A DNA stretch of 38,107 nucleotides, taken from NCBI GenBank assembly GCA_030621845.1, contig JAUXHA010000012.1, forward strand, positions 1 to 38,107. Direction: 5' to 3'. The translations under genes and the position numbers were made by a program. The number at the start of each line of letters is the position of its first letter. Positions within the stretch are counted from its first letter, which is position 1. Below, piece by piece: positions 1 through 8,481 of this stretch. This stretch comes from Spongiibacteraceae bacterium (lineage in GTDB: Bacteria > Pseudomonadota > Gammaproteobacteria > Pseudomonadales > Dasaniaceae). The notes below the pieces were generated by a model. That model was not told the DNA's origin. It saw only the letters and a program-made list of their open reading frames with translations, and did no database searches.

Positions 1-66
1 CTTATATGGGCTATATTTAGCCACAATAATGATGGAATAAAGACTTTTTAAACGGGGACACAATTC

Positions 67-1071
67 ATGAAAAAGATACTTTTAGCAAGCTTGGCTACAT
101 TGGCTGTTTCTGCTGCCAATGCGGTCAGCCCAATACCCGAGGAGACCGGGTTTAGCGGCTTTGTTAACCTCGGCGTCGGTGGTGCCCGGGTTAAATCGAA
201 TACCCTGGCTAAAATCCTGGGTAATGATATTGGTGACGACTCTATCAACGATCTCGGCAAATCGCCTGGCGAGCAAAATACGTCGGTGCCTGCCGTTGCC
301 TTCGAGCTCAGTTATACCTTTGGTACCGGCACGCAAATATTCGCCGGTCAATTACTTGAAGATTATGTTCGTTTTGATTCCTCAACGCGGGCGGGCGTGC
401 GCCAGCAGCTGGGTGGAGCGGGCATTATGTCAGCAGCACTGCTAACGACACCTCTTAAGACCAAGGTTTGGAAAGACCCTTACCAAACCGGCGGCAGGAA
501 AAGTACCCCTCGCAGCGCAAGCGGTATCAGGCTAGCCTGGGGTGAAATATTTGGCACCGGCCTGGAGGTGCGTTACTCCTTCCGGAAAATGGAAATTGAT
601 GATGAGGAAAGTGGTTCCGCGATTAACCTGGGGCTGTCGGCAGCAGAGCAGCGCTTGTTGCAGCGTGATGCGGATATCACCAACTTTGATGTGCGCTATC
701 AGTTTGTATTGAGCGAAGGTAGCAGCTTGATGCTGGGTGTGACGTATAAAGAAAACGACGCTGATGGCGACGCCATGTACTATGACGGCTATGTGGGCAA
801 TGTTAACTGGATTCAGAAGGCGGGTAATTGGCGTTTTGTTACCAACCTGAGCTATGGTCAGTTTGATGCAGATAAGGCTAATCCGGTGTTTGGTGAGGCG
901 GCTGATTTTGATCAGTACGGTGCCAGTTTTGCCACCTTCTACGCAGCTCCGTTTGGCTGGGAAGGTTGGAATGCTAACATGGGTATCGCTTATGGCCTTG
1001 AAGACAATGACATCGACTTTCACGAAAATGAATTGACGATGATTACTGCCGGTATGCTTTATCGTTGGTAA
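67..1071 (+). CDS. DUF2860-type outer-membrane beta-barrel protein
   Basis: The 334-residue product starts with a clear Sec signal peptide (KK, hydrophobic core, AANA-V cleavage near residue 19). The mature N-terminus PIPEETGFSGFVNLG and the alternating aromatic/polar strands resemble the DUF2860 family of Vibrio-like outer-membrane proteins. The last residues are LYRW, an aromatic C-terminus of the type recognised by the BAM machinery, so an outer-membrane barrel is inferred. The function of the family is not established. The ATG lies 7 bases after a GGGGACA stretch, a weak ribosome site. A strong terminator follows at 1091, so the gene is probably transcribed separately from the FadL-type gene downstream. 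The family call rests on recall of the N-terminal pattern. Confidence 0.75.
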   Translation: MKKILLASLATLAVSAANAVSPIPEETGFSGFVNLGVGGARVKSNTLAKILGNDIGDDSINDLGKSPGEQNTSVPAVAFELSYTFGTGTQIFAGQLLEDYVRFDSSTRAGVRQQLGGAGIMSAALLTTPLKTKVWKDPYQTGGRKSTPRSASGIRLAWGEIFGTGLEVRYSFRKMEIDDEESGSAINLGLSAAEQRLLQRDADITNFDVRYQFVLSEGSSLMLGVTYKENDADGDAMYYDGYVGNVNWIQKAGNWRFVTNLSYGQFDADKANPVFGEAADFDQYGASFATFYAAPFGWEGWNANMGIAYGLEDNDIDFHENELTMITAGMLYRW

Positions 1072-1090
1072 GATGAACAATCAGTAATAA

Positions 1091-1120
1091 AAGCCTCCTT
1101 TTTTAAGGGGGCTTTTTTAT
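1091..1120 (+). terminator. Rho-independent terminator after the DUF2860 gene
   Basis: Arms AAGCCTCC (1091-1098) and GGGGGCTT (1107-1114) make an 8-bp stem with one G-T wobble and an 8-base loop, followed by a T run. It sits 20 bases after the stop codon. Confidence 0.85.
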
Positions 1121-1170
1121 TTCAGCAGCAGACCTGTTAAACTCCAGCGGAAAACTGAGGGCTAAGATTA

Positions 1171-2400
1171 ATGAAATTTTTGCAAAATGCTGTGCTGATG
1201 TTAAGTGTCATTTGCCTGAGTCAGTCGGCGCTGGCCTCTAACCCGGCGATGTCGGGGCTGTTTGCCACCGCGGATGCGGCTGAAACGGTGGCCACTAACC
1301 CGGCGGGCATGGCCAGGTTGTCAGAGGGGGCTCATAAGGAAGTCCAACTAATGGGGATTGTCTCAATTGATGAATTCGATGTTGATGAGGGTAAATCGAC
1401 GGAGGGCGGTGATCCCGATAATGACTATTATCCCAAGGCAATTCCTTCAGTTTACTACGTCAACAGTTTTAATGAAGACTGGCGCTACGGTTTGACCGTC
1501 AATATACCCAGTGGTTTTGGTGCGACCAATGGCAAGGACTGGGCTGGTCGTTACTACAGTGATGATTTTTCATTGGTTTATGTATCGTTTTCCCCGGCAC
1601 TGTCCTATCGGGTTAATGAACATTTATCGCTGGGTGTGGCGATGAATATTACCTATAACTATTCCAGCACCACGACGCGAATTAATAATGACTTGCTTGA
1701 CCCCGGTACCGAGGATGGCAAGTTCGAATTTAATGCCGGCTCTTTTGGTTACAGCGGCACCATTTCCATGCTGTATGAATTTAACCAGAAGACGCGGGTG
1801 GGCCTGGTCTATGCCGGTGAGGCGGATGCTGATCTGGAAGATGATATGCACTTCAAAAACCTGGGGCCAAATACCCAGCGGGCACTAGAGGCCTCGGGGG
1901 TGAAGGATTCGAAACTGACGGTTAATAACATCATGCCGCAGCGTGTGCAGATGGGCTTGTACCATGAAATGAGTGGCGGCAATTACTTTACCCTGGATGG
2001 CGTTTGGGTTGATTTTTCGAAATTTGGTACCGGAGAAATATCCCTTAATGGCGACGAGGTTGCCAAGCCCGATGGTATCTATGACGATATATGGTTGTTT
2101 TCCGCCGGTTACGGTATACCGGTTGATGCCAGGATGACCTATAAATTCGGTGTGATGTATCTTTCTCCTGCCGTTGATGATGATAAGCGCACCCTGAGTA
2201 TGCGCCTGGACGAAATCATGGGTGGGGGTGTGGGTTTTACTCGCACACTGGAGAATGAGCGGGCACTGGATGTGAACTTCAATATTCTTTATACCGGCAA
2301 AGGAAAAGTTGATACCGGCTCTTCACTCGCCCGTGGTCGTGTTGTCGGTGAGAGTAATACGCCCTATGTGTTTATGATGGATGTGGCTTATCACTGGTAG
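1171..2400 (+). CDS. FadL/OmpP1/TodX-family outer-membrane hydrophobic-substrate transporter
   Basis: The 409-residue protein has a signal peptide (cleavage after ALA, about residue 22). The mature N-terminus carries the FadL hatch signature ATNPAGMARL at about residues 41-50. FadL proteins are 14-strand barrels that bring long-chain fatty acids or other hydrophobic compounds across the outer membrane by lateral diffusion. The many Asp/Gly-rich turns and the terminal aromatic (VAYHW) fit. The length is slightly short for FadL (about 420-450). A GAGG ribosome site lies about 10 bases before the ATG. The gene is monocistronic, between two terminators. The substrate cannot be read from sequence; there is no fad or toluene-degradation gene beside it. 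Confidence 0.85.
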   Translation: MKFLQNAVLMLSVICLSQSALASNPAMSGLFATADAAETVATNPAGMARLSEGAHKEVQLMGIVSIDEFDVDEGKSTEGGDPDNDYYPKAIPSVYYVNSFNEDWRYGLTVNIPSGFGATNGKDWAGRYYSDDFSLVYVSFSPALSYRVNEHLSLGVAMNITYNYSSTTTRINNDLLDPGTEDGKFEFNAGSFGYSGTISMLYEFNQKTRVGLVYAGEADADLEDDMHFKNLGPNTQRALEASGVKDSKLTVNNIMPQRVQMGLYHEMSGGNYFTLDGVWVDFSKFGTGEISLNGDEVAKPDGIYDDIWLFSAGYGIPVDARMTYKFGVMYLSPAVDDDKRTLSMRLDEIMGGGVGFTRTLENERALDVNFNILYTGKGKVDTGSSLARGRVVGESNTPYVFMMDVAYHW

Positions 2401-2423
2401 ATTCAATGGCTGACTATCCAGAT

Positions 2424-2446
2424 GCCTCCCTTGTGGAGGCTTTTTT
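2424..2446 (+). terminator. Rho-independent terminator after the FadL-type gene
   Basis: A perfect 6-bp stem GCCTCC / GGAGGC (2424-2429 with 2435-2440), a 5-base loop and six Ts, 23 bases after the stop codon. Confidence 0.85.
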
Positions 2447-2498
2447 ATAAGCGCTTACTAAAGAAGTAGTTGGTCGAGGCCTGAAAGCTAATGGCTGC

Positions 2499-3464
2499 TT
2501 ACTGGATGGTTTCATTGTCGCTGAATTCGCCTTCAAACAGCGCGGTGCTGAGGTAGCGTTCGGCTGAGTCTGGCAAAATAACAACAATGGTTTTACCTTC
2601 GTTGCCGGCTTGCCTGGACACTCGGTCGGCCACCGCCATGGCGGCGCCCGAGGAGATACCGGCGAGAATGCCTTCTTCCTTCATCAAGCGATGGGCCCAG
2701 GTCATTGCTTCTTCGTTGCTGACTTGCTCTACCTGGTCGATTATCGACAGATCCAGATTGACGGGGATGAAGCCGGCGCCGATACCCTGGATTTTATGGG
2801 GTCCGTGAGTGGCTTCTGTTCCCGCTAGCGCCGAGGCAATAACTGTTGATGAGCTGGGCTCTATGGCGACCGCGGTGATTGCCTTGCCCTGTTGCTTTTT
2901 AATATAACGGGAAATACCGCTGATGGTGCCGCCGGTGCCTACGCCGCTGACCAGGATATCGATAGCGCCATCGGTATCGTTCCATATTTCAGGGCCGGTG
3001 GTTTGCTCGTGAATGGCGGGGTTGGCGGGGTTGCTAAATTGTTTCGGCATCCAGTACTTGCTATCGCTGGCGGCAATTTCTTCAGCTTTGGCCATGCAGG
3101 CTGGCATGCCCTTGCTGCCATCGGTGAGCACGATGGTGGCGCCCAGGGCTTTCATCAACTGGCGTCGCTCAAGGCTCATGGTATTGGGCATGGTTAAGGT
3201 GATGGGGTAACCGCGGGCGGCGGCAACAAAGCTCAGGCCAATGCCGGTATTACCGCTGGTGGGTTCAATGATTTCCATGCCGGGTTTGAGGGCGCCGGAT
3301 TTTTCGGCCGCCAGAATCATTGAAGCGCCAATACGGCATTTCACCGAATTGGCCGGGTTGCGACTTTCCAATTTGACGTAGATGTTGCCGTCGCTGATAC
3401 GACGGATTTTAACCAGAGGGGTGTTGCCGATAGATTGGCTGATGTCGTCGAAAGTATGGCTCAT
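2499..3464 (-). CDS. cysK: Cysteine synthase A (O-acetylserine sulfhydrylase)
   Basis: This is a PLP enzyme that makes L-cysteine from O-acetylserine and sulfide in the cytoplasm. The PLP-binding lysine is K42 in NSVKCRIG. The substrate (asparagine) loop is PTSGNTG (68-74). The glycine loop holding the PLP phosphate is GVGTGGT (174-180). The length of 321 residues is normal for CysK. The SVKCR context is the CysK type rather than CysM or cystathionine beta-synthase. An AAAGGA ribosome site stands 7 bases before the ATG. A good sigma-70-like promoter lies 69-97 bases upstream, after the rpoD terminator, so it is probably its own transcript. Confidence 0.95.
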   Translation of the reverse strand: MSHTFDDISQSIGNTPLVKIRRISDGNIYVKLESRNPANSVKCRIGASMILAAEKSGALKPGMEIIEPTSGNTGIGLSFVAAARGYPITLTMPNTMSLERRQLMKALGATIVLTDGSKGMPACMAKAEEIAASDSKYWMPKQFSNPANPAIHEQTTGPEIWNDTDGAIDILVSGVGTGGTISGISRYIKKQQGKAITAVAIEPSSSTVIASALAGTEATHGPHKIQGIGAGFIPVNLDLSIIDQVEQVSNEEAMTWAHRLMKEEGILAGISSGAAMAVADRVSRQAGNEGKTIVVILPDSAERYLSTALFEGEFSDNETIQ

Positions 3465-3532
3465 GGTGAATCCTTTGTATCATGGCAGGCGTGTTGGGTT
3501 TAAAAGCAGATGGAAAAGAGTAATGCTGACAG

Positions 3533-3561
3533 ATAACACTGTCCAGCGTTAAATACGTCAA
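3533..3561 (-). promoter_or_regulatory. Probable sigma-70 promoter of cysK
   Basis: On the minus strand a TTGACG -35 box (3556-3561) is followed after 17 bases by TGTTAT (3533-3538). The -35 matches consensus at 5 of 6 positions and the -10 at 4 of 6. It lies downstream of the rpoD terminator and the palindromic repeat. Confidence 0.45.
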
Positions 3562-3569
3562 GCTGTCGC

Positions 3570-3633
3570 CGTCATTCCCGTAGGCGGGAACCCAGTAGAT
3601 GTTTATTGGGTCTCCGCGTGCGCGGAGACGACG
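3570..3633. repeat. Palindromic dispersed repeat (two-hairpin, GTCATTCCCG family)
   Basis: Two hairpins lie side by side: TTCCCG-TAGG-CGGGAA (3575-3590) and GTCTCCGC-GTGC-GCGGAGAC (3610-3629). They are joined through an outer pairing ACCCA (3590-3594) with TGGGT (3607-3611). Both ends begin with the same GTC(A/G)T..CC pattern in inverted orientation, so the whole is an imperfect inverted repeat. It resembles the GTCATTCCCGCG...CGGGAA..CCA palindromes dispersed through many proteobacterial genomes. Only one copy was noticed in this window. Confidence 0.6.
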
Positions 3634-3653
3634 ATGTTGGGTTGTGGAGGAGC

Positions 3654-3680
3654 ATAAAAAACGGTGCCATAGGCACCGTT
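3654..3680 (-). terminator. Rho-independent terminator of the rpsU-yqeY-dnaG-rpoD operon
   Basis: On the minus strand a perfect 9-bp stem AACGGTGCC / GGCACCGTT with a 3-base loop ends in a T run. It starts 47 bases after the rpoD stop codon. Confidence 0.9.
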
Positions 3681-3726
3681 CTTGTAAAGCGTCTGGCATC
3701 AAGCGTCCAGTGTCTGGCGATAGGGA

Positions 3727-5544
3727 CTACTCGTCGAGGAAACTGCGCAGGTGATCGGAGCGGGAGGGGTGACGCAGTTTGCGCAGGGCCTTGGCTTCGA
3801 TTTGACGAATGCGCTCGCGGGTAACATCAAACTGCTTGCCGACTTCTTCCAGTGTGTGGTCGGTATTCATATCAATACCGAAACGCATGCGCAGCACCTT
3901 TGCTTCGCGGGCAGTCAAACCGGACAGCACGCCGGTAGTGGCTTCTTTTAAGCCCTCGCCGGTGGCCGAATCAATGGGTTGATCAACGGTGCTGTCTTCA
4001 ATGAAATCACCCAGGTGTGAATCTTCATCGTCGCCGATCGGGGTTTCCATGGAGATGGGCTCTTTGGCGATTTTCAACACCTTGCGGACCTTGTCTTCGG
4101 GCATTTCCATGCGCTCGCCCAGTTCTTCCGGGGTGGGACCGCGACCCATTTCCTGGAGCATCTGACGAGAAATACGGTTTAGCTTATTGATCGTCTCAAT
4201 CATGTGCACAGGGATGCGGATGGTTCTGGCCTGGTCGGCAATAGAGCGGGTAATCGCCTGGCGAATCCACCAGGTGGCGTAAGTTGAGAACTTGTAGCCG
4301 CGACGGTATTCAAATTTATCCACCGCTTTCATCAGGCCAATATTACCTTCCTGGATCAGGTCGAGAAATTGCAGGCCGCGGTTGGTGTACTTTTTGGCAA
4401 TGGAGATAACCAGTCGCAGGTTGGCCTCAACCATTTCTTTCTTGGCGCGGCGGGCGCGAGCCTCGCCGATGGACATGCGGCGGTTAACTTCCTTGATGTC
4501 AGTAATGGTCAGGTCGGTTTGTTTCTCAACCAGGGCAATTTTTCTCTGCAGTTTAACTACTTCGCTCTTGACTTCATTCAGGGCGGGTGCAATTTCCTTG
4601 TTGGCTTTAATAATGCCATCAATCCATTTCAGGTTGGTTTCATTGCCCTGGAATGTTTTGACGAAATCCCTGCGGGGTAATTTACATTTGGTAACACATA
4701 GCGCTGCCAGCTTTTTTTCATGCCCGCGGATAACATTCAGTTTAGAGCGAACGCGGATGGTCATTGGGTCAAACACGCGCGGGGTCAGCTTGAGAAACTT
4801 GAAGACCTCGGCGACTTTCTGCAACTCTTTGGCGGCTTCCTTGGTGTAGCGCCCGTGCTTATCAACGACCTTGGTGAACTTGTTTTGCTGGGTGCGTAAC
4901 TTTTTAAAGCGCGCTTTGGCTTCAACCGGATCGGGGCCCGAGGGTGTATCGTCATCGCTACTGTCGGTGGTGGCTGCCTGTTGTTGCTGTTGCTGTTGTT
5001 GTGCGGCGGGTGGAACGATATCGGTAGGGTTAAGATAGCCGATTAAGGTGTCAGCAAGGCGACGTTGACCTTCTTCTTCGCCGACATTGGCGTATTCTTC
5101 GAGTATACCCGGTACGGAATCGGGGTAAAAAGCCAGTGCCGCCATAACGTCGCGGATGCCTTCCTCGATACGCTTGGCAATGGCGATTTCGCCTTCGCGG
5201 GTCAGCAGCTCGACGGTACCCATTTCACGCATATACATGCGTACCGGATCGGTGGTGCGTCCAGCCTCGGATTCTACCGCGGCAAGGGCAGCGGCCGCTT
5301 CGGCGGCGGCAATATCGTCGGGGGATTCGTCTTCAGCGAGTAGCAGTTCATCGGCATCAGGGGCTTTTTCAAACACCTGGATACCCATGTCGTTAATCAT
5401 CTGGATGATGTCTTCAACCTGGTCAGGGTCGGAGATGTCTTGTGGAAGGTGATCGTTAACCTCGGAGTAAGTCAGGTAGCCCTGCTCTTTACCTTTGGCA
5501 ATAAGATCCTTTAAACGAGACTGTTGCTTAGCGGTTTCGCTCAT
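3727..5544 (-). CDS. rpoD: RNA polymerase primary sigma factor (sigma-70)
   Basis: The product directs RNA polymerase to housekeeping promoters. It has 605 residues (E. coli 613) and all regions in order: acidic 1.1 at the N-terminus, 1.2 ([11 protein letters not shown], about 102-112), the large non-conserved region, region 2 with [12 protein letters not shown] and the melting/-10 helix [12 protein letters not shown] near 418, region 3, and region 4 ending in the helix-turn-helix [21 protein letters not shown] run of eight glutamines (182-189, encoded at 4978-5001) lies before an acidic linker in the non-conserved region. It is the last gene of the macromolecular-synthesis operon and is followed by a strong terminator. 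A TATAAT at 5593-5598 may be an internal promoter. Confidence 0.98.
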   Translation of the reverse strand: MSETAKQQSRLKDLIAKGKEQGYLTYSEVNDHLPQDISDPDQVEDIIQMINDMGIQVFEKAPDADELLLAEDESPDDIAAAEAAAALAAVESEAGRTTDPVRMYMREMGTVELLTREGEIAIAKRIEEGIRDVMAALAFYPDSVPGILEEYANVGEEEGQRRLADTLIGYLNPTDIVPPAAQQQQQQQQAATTDSSDDDTPSGPDPVEAKARFKKLRTQQNKFTKVVDKHGRYTKEAAKELQKVAEVFKFLKLTPRVFDPMTIRVRSKLNVIRGHEKKLAALCVTKCKLPRRDFVKTFQGNETNLKWIDGIIKANKEIAPALNEVKSEVVKLQRKIALVEKQTDLTITDIKEVNRRMSIGEARARRAKKEMVEANLRLVISIAKKYTNRGLQFLDLIQEGNIGLMKAVDKFEYRRGYKFSTYATWWIRQAITRSIADQARTIRIPVHMIETINKLNRISRQMLQEMGRGPTPEELGERMEMPEDKVRKVLKIAKEPISMETPIGDDEDSHLGDFIEDSTVDQPIDSATGEGLKEATTGVLSGLTAREAKVLRMRFGIDMNTDHTLEEVGKQFDVTRERIRQIEAKALRKLRHPSRSDHLRSFLDE

Positions 5545-5592
5545 AGTTGGTCTGTCACTTGTGTGGGTTGTACGTTCGAAAGTTAGCCGCCC

Positions 5593-5598
5593 ATTATA
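5593..5598 (-). promoter_or_regulatory. Possible internal promoter upstream of rpoD (-10 only)
   Basis: In the 147-bp dnaG-rpoD gap the minus strand carries a perfect TATAAT, 48 bases before the rpoD start. No convincing -35 box stands 16-18 bases upstream, so the call is weak. Internal promoters for rpoD are known in the E. coli operon. Confidence 0.3.
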
Positions 5599-5691
5599 AC
5601 GGAAAGAGTTATATGGTGGCTAGTTTTAAAAAATCAAGCCTGTGCACCTTGCCAGGGCCTAAAATTGTTGCAACGAACCGGGATGAAGTAA

Positions 5692-7509
5692 TTACTTACT
5701 ATGCTTGCTACTCAATAATAACTTGAGCTGTTCCTTCTCATCAGCGCTAATATCAGCGTAGTTGCTGGCGCTTAGTTTGTCGACCTGTCGGTCGATGTCC
5801 CGGTGTTTTATTCTTGCTTCCAGCATCAGTATGGTATCGATGAATTCTTCTTCCATGCCATCGAGGGGAATTAGCTGGTCCATTTGTAGCAGGGTGCGCA
5901 GTGTTTCACCCCAATTTTCACCATGCCAGTGGCCTATTAACATGGCCGAGGTCGAGTTGGGGCGCTTGCCCAGCAAATCCAGCATGGCCAGTAATAAAGC
6001 CGCGTGGTTATTGTCTATGGTGTCCAGCTGGATGTGCTTATCCAGTCCCCTGGCGGCCTTGGGTTGATGTAGTAGCAGGCCGATGGCATAGAGGACGGGG
6101 TTGCGGGTGACTTCCGGCGGCTCCCATTTGTCCTGGGCCTGGCGCTGTTTGGGCTGTGTGCTCGCGGGTGAAATGGCTGCGCGGTTTTTATTGGCGGGCG
6201 CGGGAGGTGTGTGTTTGCTGAGTATGCTATTCAGTTTATCCCTTGATAGCCCGGTGCGTTCAGCCAGCGAGTCCATCATTAATTCCTTGAACACGCCGTC
6301 GGGGAGCTGGCTGATCAGCGGGGCGGCCAGAGTGCTTAAGCGGGCTTTGCCATCAAGGCTATTGATGTCCAGCCCGGCTGACTGGGCATCAAACAAGTAG
6401 GTTTCCAGTGGGGTGGCCTGGTCAACCAGGCGGGTAAACGCGTGGGCTCCTATTTTTCGTACCAGACTGTCGGGATCTTCGCCCTGGGGCAGGAATAAAA
6501 ATTTGGCTTGGCGGCCATCTTCCATCATCGGTAAGGCGGCTTCCAGTGCCCGGGTGGCGGCTTTGAGTCCGGCTTCATCGCCATCGAAGCAAAACACCAC
6601 TTCGGGGCAGTGACGAAATACCCGTTTCAGGTGCTCGGTGCTGGTGGCGGTACCGAGAGTGGCCGCCGACCAGGTAATCTGGTGTTGAGCGAGGGCGACG
6701 ACATCCATATAGCCCTCAACAATTAACAGGCGATCCAGGCTGCGGTTGCTTTTACGGGCCTGGTACAGTCCATAGAGCTCTTTGCCCTTGTGGAATACCG
6801 GGGTTTCCGGGGAGTTCAGGTATTTGGGTTTGTCATCGCCCAGTACCCTGCCGCCGAAACCAACAATCCGTCCTCGATTGTCACGAATCGGGAAGATGAT
6901 GCGGTCGCGAAAGCGGTCATAAAGCTTGTTTTCTTCCTCGTTGCTGATCAGCATGCCGCCGTCGATCAGCAATTGTTTGTCTTCGTCGCTCTGTCCCAGT
7001 TGTTTTAACAGTATATCCCAGCCCGGTGGGGCATAGCCGATATCGAAGGCCTTGGCGACTTCGCCGGAGAGACCGCGTTGCTTGAGGTAATCCACTGCAC
7101 GCTGGGCCTGGGGGTGGCTGCGCAGTTGTTCACAATAGTGGGCGGTGGCTTTTTCCAGCAGGGTATAGATATTTTTCTTCTGCCGAGGGGGCTCCTGAAA
7201 TGCTCCGGCTTCCCTGGGAACTTCCAGTCCGGCGGCCTCGGCGAGGGACTCCACCGCCTCGGGAAACTCCATGCGGTCATAGTCCATCAGGAAGCCAATG
7301 GCATTGCCGCCGGCACCGCAGCCAAAGCAGTAATAAAACTGTTTTTCCTGGTTAACGCTGAATGAAGGGGTTTTTTCGTCGTGGAAAGGGCAGCAGGCGG
7401 TGTAATTACGTCCGCTTTTCTTTAGCGGTACGCGGCGATCAATTACTTCGACAATATCGAGGCGATCAAGCAGATCGTCAATAAAATTTTGCGGTATGCG
7501 GCCGGCCAT
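5692..7509 (-). CDS. dnaG: DNA primase
   Basis: DnaG makes the RNA primers for DNA replication and works with the DnaB helicase. The start MAGRIPQNFIDDLL matches the canonical DnaG N-terminus. The CHC2 zinc ribbon uses C40, H43, C61 and C64. The TOPRIM core has E265 in IVEGYMD and the DGDEAG acidic motif (309-314). The C-terminal 150 residues form the helicase-binding part, preceded by a Pro/Ala/Gln-rich linker at about 430-455. Length 605 (E. coli 581). No Shine-Dalgarno is visible: the bases before the ATG read CACCTCCCCG, rather anti-SD-like, which would keep DnaG yield low between its neighbours. Confidence 0.98.
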   Translation of the reverse strand: MAGRIPQNFIDDLLDRLDIVEVIDRRVPLKKSGRNYTACCPFHDEKTPSFSVNQEKQFYYCFGCGAGGNAIGFLMDYDRMEFPEAVESLAEAAGLEVPREAGAFQEPPRQKKNIYTLLEKATAHYCEQLRSHPQAQRAVDYLKQRGLSGEVAKAFDIGYAPPGWDILLKQLGQSDEDKQLLIDGGMLISNEEENKLYDRFRDRIIFPIRDNRGRIVGFGGRVLGDDKPKYLNSPETPVFHKGKELYGLYQARKSNRSLDRLLIVEGYMDVVALAQHQITWSAATLGTATSTEHLKRVFRHCPEVVFCFDGDEAGLKAATRALEAALPMMEDGRQAKFLFLPQGEDPDSLVRKIGAHAFTRLVDQATPLETYLFDAQSAGLDINSLDGKARLSTLAAPLISQLPDGVFKELMMDSLAERTGLSRDKLNSILSKHTPPAPANKNRAAISPASTQPKQRQAQDKWEPPEVTRNPVLYAIGLLLHQPKAARGLDKHIQLDTIDNNHAALLLAMLDLLGKRPNSTSAMLIGHWHGENWGETLRTLLQMDQLIPLDGMEEEFIDTILMLEARIKHRDIDRQVDKLSASNYADISADEKEQLKLLLSSKHSK

Positions 7510-7608
7510 CGGGGAGGTGTCACCACGTCGGTTGAGTGTTGTATTAAGGCTTGAGCGGAGGTCAGTGTAGGGTTTTTAAGCCGCGAATGCTATGTACTGC
7601 GGTGTTTG

Positions 7609-8061
7609 TTAGGCCAGTCGTGCCTTGATTTGCTTGCTGACGTCGCCCATGTCGGCGCGGCCCTGTAGCTGGGGCTTGAGGATGCCCATAATCTTGCCCA
7701 TATCCTTCATCGACTCGGCACCGGTTTGCTGAATCGCTGTAGTAATCATGGCGTCCAGTTCGTCGCTGCCCAGTTGAGCGGGCAGGAAATCCTGGATCAC
7801 GGTGATTTCAAAGGCTTCGATTTCGGCCAATTCGTTACGACCGGCATTGGTATATTGCTCAATGGAATCGCGGCGCTGTTTACACATTTTGTCGAGAACG
7901 GCTAAAACACGCGCGTCATCAACGTCAATGCGCTCATCGACTTCGATGCGTTTGAGTTCCGCCAGAATAAGGCGGATGGCAGATAGCCGCTGCTTTTCCC
8001 GGGCCTTCATGGCCGTTTTCATGGCTGCGGCAATGCGAGCTTTAAGTACTTGATCCGTCAT
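7609..8061 (-). CDS. yqeY: GatB/YqeY domain protein
   Basis: A 150-residue protein of the YqeY family, a helical domain shared with the C-terminus of the GatB subunit of tRNA amidotransferase. Recognisable features are the N-terminal LKARIAAAMKTAMKAREK helix, RLILAELKRIEVDE and the C-terminal DMGKIMGILKPQLQGRADM segment. A tRNA-related role has been supposed from the GatB domain but is not proven. It stands between rpsU (45-bp gap) and dnaG (99-bp gap) as in Pseudomonas, an insertion relative to the E. coli operon. The ribosome site is weak (CAGG). Confidence 0.92.
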   Translation of the reverse strand: MTDQVLKARIAAAMKTAMKAREKQRLSAIRLILAELKRIEVDERIDVDDARVLAVLDKMCKQRRDSIEQYTNAGRNELAEIEAFEITVIQDFLPAQLGSDELDAMITTAIQQTGAESMKDMGKIMGILKPQLQGRADMGDVSKQIKARLA

Positions 8062-8106
8062 CGGCCTGAACTCGCAAAATTGGGAATGGGCAGCGTGCAG
8101 AAGGGC

Positions 8107-8322
8107 TTAATACAAGCGTTGTTGCTTTTTACTCTCGCGAGAGACTTTTTTGGCATGACGCTTAACGGCAGCCGCCGCCTTGCGTTTGCGGACAGAAGTT
8201 GGCTTTTCGTAGAATTCGCGACGACGGACTTCGGCCAGTACACCGGCTTTTTCACAGGAGCGCTTGAAGCGACGTAGAGCGATATCAAATGGTTCGTTTT
8301 CTTTCAGTTTTACAGCAGGCAT
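8107..8322 (-). CDS. rpsU: 30S ribosomal protein S21
   Basis: A 71-residue basic protein, the usual S21 length, with the typical start [20 protein letters not shown] and the Arg/Lys-rich tail. S21 sits on the small subunit platform near the anti-Shine-Dalgarno end of 16S rRNA and helps initiation. It is the first gene of the macromolecular-synthesis operon. An AAAGGTAGGG ribosome site precedes the ATG and a good promoter lies 74-102 bases upstream. Confidence 0.98.
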   Translation of the reverse strand: MPAVKLKENEPFDIALRRFKRSCEKAGVLAEVRRREFYEKPTSVRKRKAAAAVKRHAKKVSRESKKQQRLY

Positions 8323-8395
8323 TGGCCCTACCTTTGATCAGTTGATGTTGTCTGTTTATCACGCTGCCACAGGGGTGGCTGGCGCAAGGGCGGGC

Positions 8396-8424
8396 ATTGT
8401 AAACGCTTGGGATTTAAAAAGCAA
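8396..8424 (-). promoter_or_regulatory. Probable promoter of the rpsU-yqeY-dnaG-rpoD operon
   Basis: On the minus strand TTGCTT (8419-8424) and TACAAT (8396-8401) are 17 bases apart. The -10 matches consensus at 5 of 6 positions and the -35 only in its TTG. It lies in the 159-bp divergent gap shared with tsaD. Confidence 0.5.
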
Positions 8425-8481
8425 AGCCCTAGCCCATGGCCCCTGATTTCTTATATCATCCGCGACTGAAAGAGGGTAAGT

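Noticed and set aside
532-1080. 182-residue open frame opposite the DUF2860 gene
   Set aside because: It lies fully antisense to a gene with signal peptide and family pattern, and its own translation has no recognisable domain.
3409-3702. 97-residue minus-strand frame across the palindromic repeat and the cysK start
   Set aside because: It runs through the repeat, the cysK promoter and into cysK in another frame.
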